Assembly: GCF_000313135.1 (NCBI RefSeq)
Contig: NW_004457554.1
Location: forward strand, 770,082 to 834,081
Reading direction: 5' to 3'
DNA from: Acanthamoeba castellanii str. Neff
Lineage: Eukaryota > Discosea > Longamoebia > Acanthamoebidae
Length of the DNA: 64,000 nucleotides
This document shows positions 59,490 through 64,000 of this stretch, in pieces. The notes below the pieces were generated by a model. That model was not told the DNA's origin. It worked only from the letters and a program-made list of their open reading frames with translations, and ran no database searches. The stretch's first letter is position 1; every line of letters begins with the position of its first letter. The position numbers and the translations under genes were made by a program.

Positions 59490-60283
59490 CTAGCAGAAGT
59501 CCTTGCACAGGCCCCTGCACTTGAGGGTCTGGCAGAAGCTGTTGATTGAAATAACGACGTCAAAAATAGAATAGGGAAGGGGTGGTTGTTGGGGGGGGGT
59601 GGAGAGGAGTAAGTACCACTTGCCGCAGCCGTGGAGGGCCTTCAACCTGCTGATGATGCAGGGAATGTTGGCGGGGCCACCGCACGAGCTGATGGCAGCA
59701 GCGACGCCCACGGCGCACTCGGCCTTCTTGATGATGTTGCACTTGGACATGATCCTCAGCTCATGCTCATCCTCAGCGATGAGGTCGAGCACCTGGGCGG
59801 GGGCGTCGGGCAGGCACTGGGCGGCGCACGAGGTCATGTTCTTGAAGGCGCCGTTGCAGCTGCTGTTGTGGAGAGTCAGTGTCACATTCATCTTCAGAGC
59901 GCAGCTGAGCGAACGTACGCCTCGTTGGCGCAGCCCTGGATGCAGGCGGTGTCGAAGGTGTCGCAGCTAACTGCAGGTGGTCGAAAGAGTGTTGTAGTGA
60001 GTGTGGGTTGTTGTTAGGGAACAGGTTCACCGTGTGGCTCGACACGTACTGGCGCACTCCAGAGAGGCGGAGCAGGACATGTCCTGGGCGCAAGCGTCAA
60101 GCTGGTAGGCGCACTTGGTCATGATGCAGTCGTTGGCCTGCGCCACGGCTGGAGGATTGTAACAGTGTTAGAAGTGAAGACCTGAAGACCTGCACGTTGG
60201 TGTGCCGGAGGTGATGGTGATTGAGTGTGAAGGGTACCGAACAAAGCCGCCAGCAGAGCGAAGAGGGCAAGAGTGAAGCGCAT
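59490..60283 (-). CDS. Small secreted Cys-rich protein, copy B
   Basis: Starts MRFTLALFALLAALF, a signal peptide. A phase-1 intron follows, then AVAQANDCIMTKCAYQLDAC, AQDMSCSASLECAS; next exons give SCDTFDTACIQGCANEA, CNGAFKNMTSCAAQCLPDAP, AQVLDLIAEDEHELRIMSKC, NIIKKAECAVGVAAAISSCG, GPANIPCIISRLKALHGCGK, and the end CFCQTLKCRGLCKDFC-stop. It aligns along its length with copy A at 56736-57605 and shares its cysteine spacing and exon breaks. Five or so introns. All cysteines appear intact. Function unknown; secretion is supported by the leader. Confidence 0.8.
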
Positions 60284-60658
60284 GATGGGCAGTGTTAGAG
60301 GCCTGGGTGTTGGGGACGGGGTGTGGTAATACAAACCGAGTGCTAGGCCGACGCCTTTTGTACGGCGTGACGACGATGAACTGCCACTACCACGCCCAGT
60401 AATATCCGACCACCAAACTGCGTGGTGGCCGGTAATTGTGCGGTTTCGCCCGCGGAAACGGAAGAGGAGGGACTGCGGCAATCCTCGTAGGCCCTTTCTC
60501 TGGTCTTGGACGAGTTCGTAGCCCGTTTCTCTCGAGGACCGGCCACACCACCTTGAGGTTACCTTAATGGCGCTGCCGGCCGGTTGGTCGGTTGTGTAAG
60601 TGTACAGTTATTCAAATATGTGCATCATGGACACCAACAACGTGCGATGGCACCGGGC
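60284..60658. other. Intergenic, Cys-rich copy B 5' flank
   Basis: About 375 bases between the start of copy B and the stop of the F-box/RCC1 gene, both on the minus strand. It likely carries the copy B promoter. No RNA gene or repeat seen. Confidence 0.55.
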
Positions 60659-63043
60659 TTAGAGAAGCACCACGCTGAAGTTGTCGCCGGCGGTGACGGC
60701 GAACGGTCGGCCCTTGTTGCCAAGCCCACCTCCCAGGCGCTCGGCGCGGGTCAGTGCGTCTCCGTTATGTCTTCCTATTCGACTTCGCTTCGTGTTCCCC
60801 ATCGCGTACACGCCATCTTCCGTGACAAACAAACTAAAGAAAACCGCGGTTAAGGTAAGCAAGTCGCCGGCCAGCAATTGAACTCAACGCACGCACGAAG
60901 GCACCACCGTACACGCACGCCAGGTACCTGTGATCATCGCCGCCGGCCATGGCTATCACCTTCTGGTCCTCCAGACCGGGCACGATCGTGGGCTGCCAGG
61001 CCGTATCCTTGCTGCCCAGGCTGGCTCGCCCCGTGCCAAACGTGTAGCAGCATCCTTCCTTAGTGAGTACCAGCGAGTGCCACGTCCCCGCTGTTCCGCC
61101 GCACACGCCGCACACGCACCACCGCGCACACACGACGCAAGCCAACAGTTGGTGATTGTATTCGCACATCATCATTGGGAAATGCAGGAGGAGTGCGCAC
61201 TTGTGATGGAATCGATGGGTTCGCCTTGCCCCACCTTCAGTGGCGTGGGCAGGGATTGGTTCGATTTGTCCTTCCGGCCGAGCTCGCCGTGCTCGTTCCG
61301 GCCCCACGCGTAGAGCTGCTCATCATGTTCGCTCACTGCAAAAGAGTGACTGCCTCCGGCGCAGATCATCCTGATCCGTGTCGTCTCGAACGCTGTCCGA
61401 ACTCTGCGTGAGCCGTGTGTCGTTTGTGTGTCCTGTGTTGTGCGCAGAACGCACCAGCGATCGGCTTGGGTGTCATCAGGCACGCCTCGTCCCCATGGCC
61501 CAGCTGACCAAATCTACCCAAACCACAAGAGTAGATCCTGCCTGCCCGCGTCAAGAAAAGCCTGCGATGTATCCACCCCAACCCAAACCACACACAATCG
61601 AACGCCCAATCGCAATTTAGCTGCAAGAAGGCGAGGTCTGAGGTGGAGGAGGGGGAAGGCTCACGTGTGCATGTCAGAGCTAACATCGACGATCTCTTCG
61701 TCGTTGAGTGCGTCCACCTTTGATGGCCAGTGGGGAGGGACAATGAACAATGAGCGGCAGCGTCGGGAACTTGGGTCGCGCGCATTGGGTGTGCACGTAC
61801 GATGACAGGCGTCACGGGCGACGTGTTGGTCCCCAGACCGAGCTCTCCGTTTGTGTTGCTGCCGAAGGCGAACACCTTGCCCTGGGGAAGCGATTCAAGC
61901 CCGGGAAGGCAAGGTGTTGGGTGAAGACCGCACCCGACACACACGACACACTCAAGAGAGGAATAACGCACCTCTTTGGTAAGTGCAAAACTACAGAGAA
62001 AACCGGCCTCCACCTTAACGATGTGCTGATGCTCTGATTCGCGTGCGTGTCACTGTTAGTGAGGTGAGCGCGAGCAGCCTGCGTAGCAAGTGGCACCGGC
62101 TTACCGAGCGAGCTCACGAATTCGGGCGATCGACACGCGTGCACGCTGTGATTCAAACCGAGCCGCCCCTGGGCGTTGGTCCCCATCCCGTAGACGCGGC
62201 CCGAGCTGGTCAGGAACAGGCAATGACTGCCTCCAGCCGACGCAGAAACCACCTTGAATGAATTGATGAAGACGAAGGAGAAGAAGACCGGTCGGGTGTG
62301 GCAACACGCGCTGTTGGTGAGCACCACTGCACCACGAGGCCGCCACTGGCGGAGGACAAGGCGCAGTACCCTCTCGCTGCGGAGTGTGGAGAGCCAGACG
62401 AACTCTGGCCGGACGTCCTTTTCGATGGTGCCGACGCAAAGGGCTTGGCTCAGCCGGAAGGGAAAGAGCGGGTCTCGCGCCACGTCCCGCCACCGCCTGT
62501 GGAGGCCACAGAGGCGTAAATAGAAATACAGTTATTTTTTCAATATATAAGATATATAATATTCAAGTCGTTAATTATTGCGCTAATGTGGTCTACCGGG
62601 CTAATGAAGCAGAACACGCACCGACAGACCAAAGCAAAGCGGGAGAGGTCGGTGATGGACATGTCCGATAGACTAACAACCATACTCATGAGCTCCTTGC
62701 TCTGGAAGACCTCCTCTTCCACTCCGCCCTCTGTGCCGGGTTCGACAGTGCTGATCACCGCTGAGGTCGCCGCATGCCCCATGTACCGCGGGTTCTCCGT
62801 TTTTGTGTTTCCACTCCTTGACGCCCAGAACCCGGGTATCGATGCACCGTCATTTCTCTTCTTTTTCCTTTTCTTCTTTGCCGTGTCTGTAATTTTGTAG
62901 ACAACATAGCGTCGACAGTTGTGGCCCAAGGCGGGAAGTGGAGATACAGCGCAAGACGGGAGGAGTTGTCTTGTCGGTCGGCAGCCTGCGGTACGGTCTG
63001 CTTTTGTCCTCGCAGCATCGTCATTTCGTTTAGTGCCAACCAT
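60659..63043 (-). CDS. F-box protein with RCC1 repeats
   Basis: First exon (63043-62622) starts MVGTKRNDDAARTKADRTAG, a basic disordered stretch, and ends in an F-box half: ELMSMVVSLSDMSITDLSRF, ALVC. The second exon (from 62496) completes it as RRWRDVARDPLFPF, with the Arg codon split across the intron. This join gives the usual ALVCRRWRDVARDP of F-boxes. RCC1-type repeats follow: VVSASAGGSHCLFLTSSGRV, MGTNAQGRLGLN; FAFGSNTNGELGLGTNTSPV; IYSCGLGRFGQLGHGDE; ICAGGSHSFAVSEHDEQLYA, WGRNEHGELGRKD; TWHSLVLTKEGCCYTFGTGR; and a last SLFVTEDGVYAMGNTKRSRI, ending NFSVVLL-stop. A beta-propeller for substrate binding plus F-box suggests an SCF ubiquitin-ligase adaptor. Several TG-rich introns; inner joins are approximate. 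Confidence 0.82.
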
Positions 63044-63122
63044 CTGACTCGAACCGTGGATCGATCCCACCTCTTGATTCGATCAACATCAGGAATCGAA
63101 TTGATCCGATTTAATCATAAAG

Positions 63123-64000
63123 ATGGAGGGAAAGGTTCTTGAGACAGAGTACTACGACCTGCTGGGTGTGAGCCCTACGGCCACCACGGCGCAGATCAAG
63201 AAGGGGTACTATCAGGCCGCGAAGGTTCATCATCCCGACAAGGGCGGCAGCGAAGATACGGTTCGAACACCATGGAGCCTGACGATTTATTTTCTGTAAA
63301 TCTTGCATGAATTAATCAATTAATCCCTCCAGTTTAAAGCGATTTCTGTCGCGTATGAGGTCCTGTCCGACCCCGAGAAGAGGGAACGGTACAATAAGTA
63401 CGGCAAGGTACGGCAACGTTGCGGGCGCATGCATGACTCTTTTTTTAAACACTTTTTCGATCTTCTGCAGGTGGTGTTTGAAAAGGGCGATGACATCTTC
63501 TCCGACCCGCGCGAGCTGTTCAAGGACATGTTTGGTGGTGAGAAGTTCAAGGAGTTCTTTGGTGAAGTCTCTTTCGGTACCGAACTCGCTCACGCAGTCA
63601 CTCCCCAAGCAAACTTCTGCCGAGGCACAGAACGCCGCACGCTGATTCCTTGTTACAGAGCACTTCTCGGCCACCTCGGACCCTGGTGAGCAGGAGGCGC
63701 ACCGAATCATCACTCTCCGAGCACAGCTTCTCTCGAAACTTGAGCTCTACCTGGAGGGCAGCGAAGAGGGTTTGTTTTTTTCTTCTTCTTCTTCTTCAAC
63801 TCTGCTCATTCATTTGTCAATGCTTTGTGCTCACCGTAACACTTTGCGTTTACGCCACAGAATTCAAGCAGTCGCTCACCAAACAAGCGGCAGAGCTGAA
63901 GGACGAGGATCGAGGCGCTGAGCTGCTCTACCATGTATATATGCCCACGCCTACCACTAGTGGTCCTCCTTTCTCATGTTCTGATGAGTTCATTACCCGC
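63123..64000 (+). CDS. DnaJ (Hsp40) protein with X-domain, 3' end outside window
   Basis: Co-chaperone that stimulates Hsp70 ATPase. Starts MEGKVLETEYYDLLGVSPTA. The J-domain has the HPD motif in AAKVHHPDKGGSEDT, and after an intron FKAISVAYEVLSDPEKRERY and NKYGK. Further exons give VVFEKGDDIFSDPRELFKDM, FGGEKFKEFFGEVSF, then EHFSATSDPGEQEAHRIITL, AQLLSKLELYLEGSEE and EFKQSLTKQAAELKDEDRGA, the start of a DnaJ-X domain as in yeast Caj1/Djp1 and plant relatives. No Gly/Phe or zinc region is seen, so it is a class C type. Divergent from the F-box/RCC1 gene with only about 80 bases between starts. The gene runs off the right edge. Confidence 0.9.

Overview
This is a nuclear eukaryotic window, most likely from an Acanthamoeba-like amoeba (Amoebozoa). 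Exons are G+C rich, and genes are packed head to tail with about 70-600 bases between them. Nearly every gene is cut by short GT-AG introns of roughly 50-200 bases. Many donors read GTAC, and many introns carry TG/CA-type simple repeats. A kinase-SH2 fusion of the Dictyostelium Shk type supports Amoebozoa. The genus is inferred from gene style, not from a database match. Exon joins were made by eye from frame, splice consensus and family alignment.

Layout. 1-854 (+): 3' end of a WD40 protein. 1075-2286 (-): a coiled-coil protein. 2407-3891 (+): a secreted, Cys-rich, heavily sequon-bearing protein. 4028-4992 (-): a disordered protein starting MGNLCC, a lipid-anchor motif. 5176-7022 (-): an ABHD11-like mitochondrial hydrolase. 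7095-9524 (-): an ADP-ribosylglycohydrolase-fold protein with altered metal-site motifs. 9752-14355 (-): an RGG/LRR/PIN-nuclease fusion. 14523-19604 (-): bacterial-type isoleucyl-tRNA synthetase. 20018-22410 (-): serine carboxypeptidase. 22577-24824 (-): SUFU-domain protein. 25324-26112 (+): D-aminoacyl-tRNA deacylase. 26304-39563 (-): a 13-kb HUWE1/UPL-type HECT ubiquitin ligase. 40174-44076 (+): Shk-type kinase. 44343-46428 (+): lipoate-protein ligase. 46502-47313 (-): class-3 lipase with an apparent frameshift. 47858-48405 (+): KEOPS subunit Pcc1. 48505-54926 (-): Rad5/HLTF-like SNF2-RING ATPase.

From 55129 to 60283 the content changes to secreted and membrane proteins. There is a mucin-like protein with two copies of a Cys-rich domain, then two paralogous small Cys-rich secreted proteins on either side of a DUF4436 membrane protein. 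The right end holds an F-box/RCC1 protein (60659-63043, -) and the start of a DnaJ protein (63123 onward, +).

Most genes are unrelated housekeeping or signalling functions, as expected for a eukaryote. Themes that recur are protein quality control and ubiquitin (HECT ligase, RING-SNF2, F-box, DnaJ), tRNA quality (IleRS, DTD, Pcc1) and mitochondrial lipid or lipoyl metabolism (ABHD11-like, lipoate ligase). The least explained part is the 55-60 kb secreted/membrane locus. Several coding regions there and in the lipase carry single-base frame breaks, which may be assembly errors or real decay.
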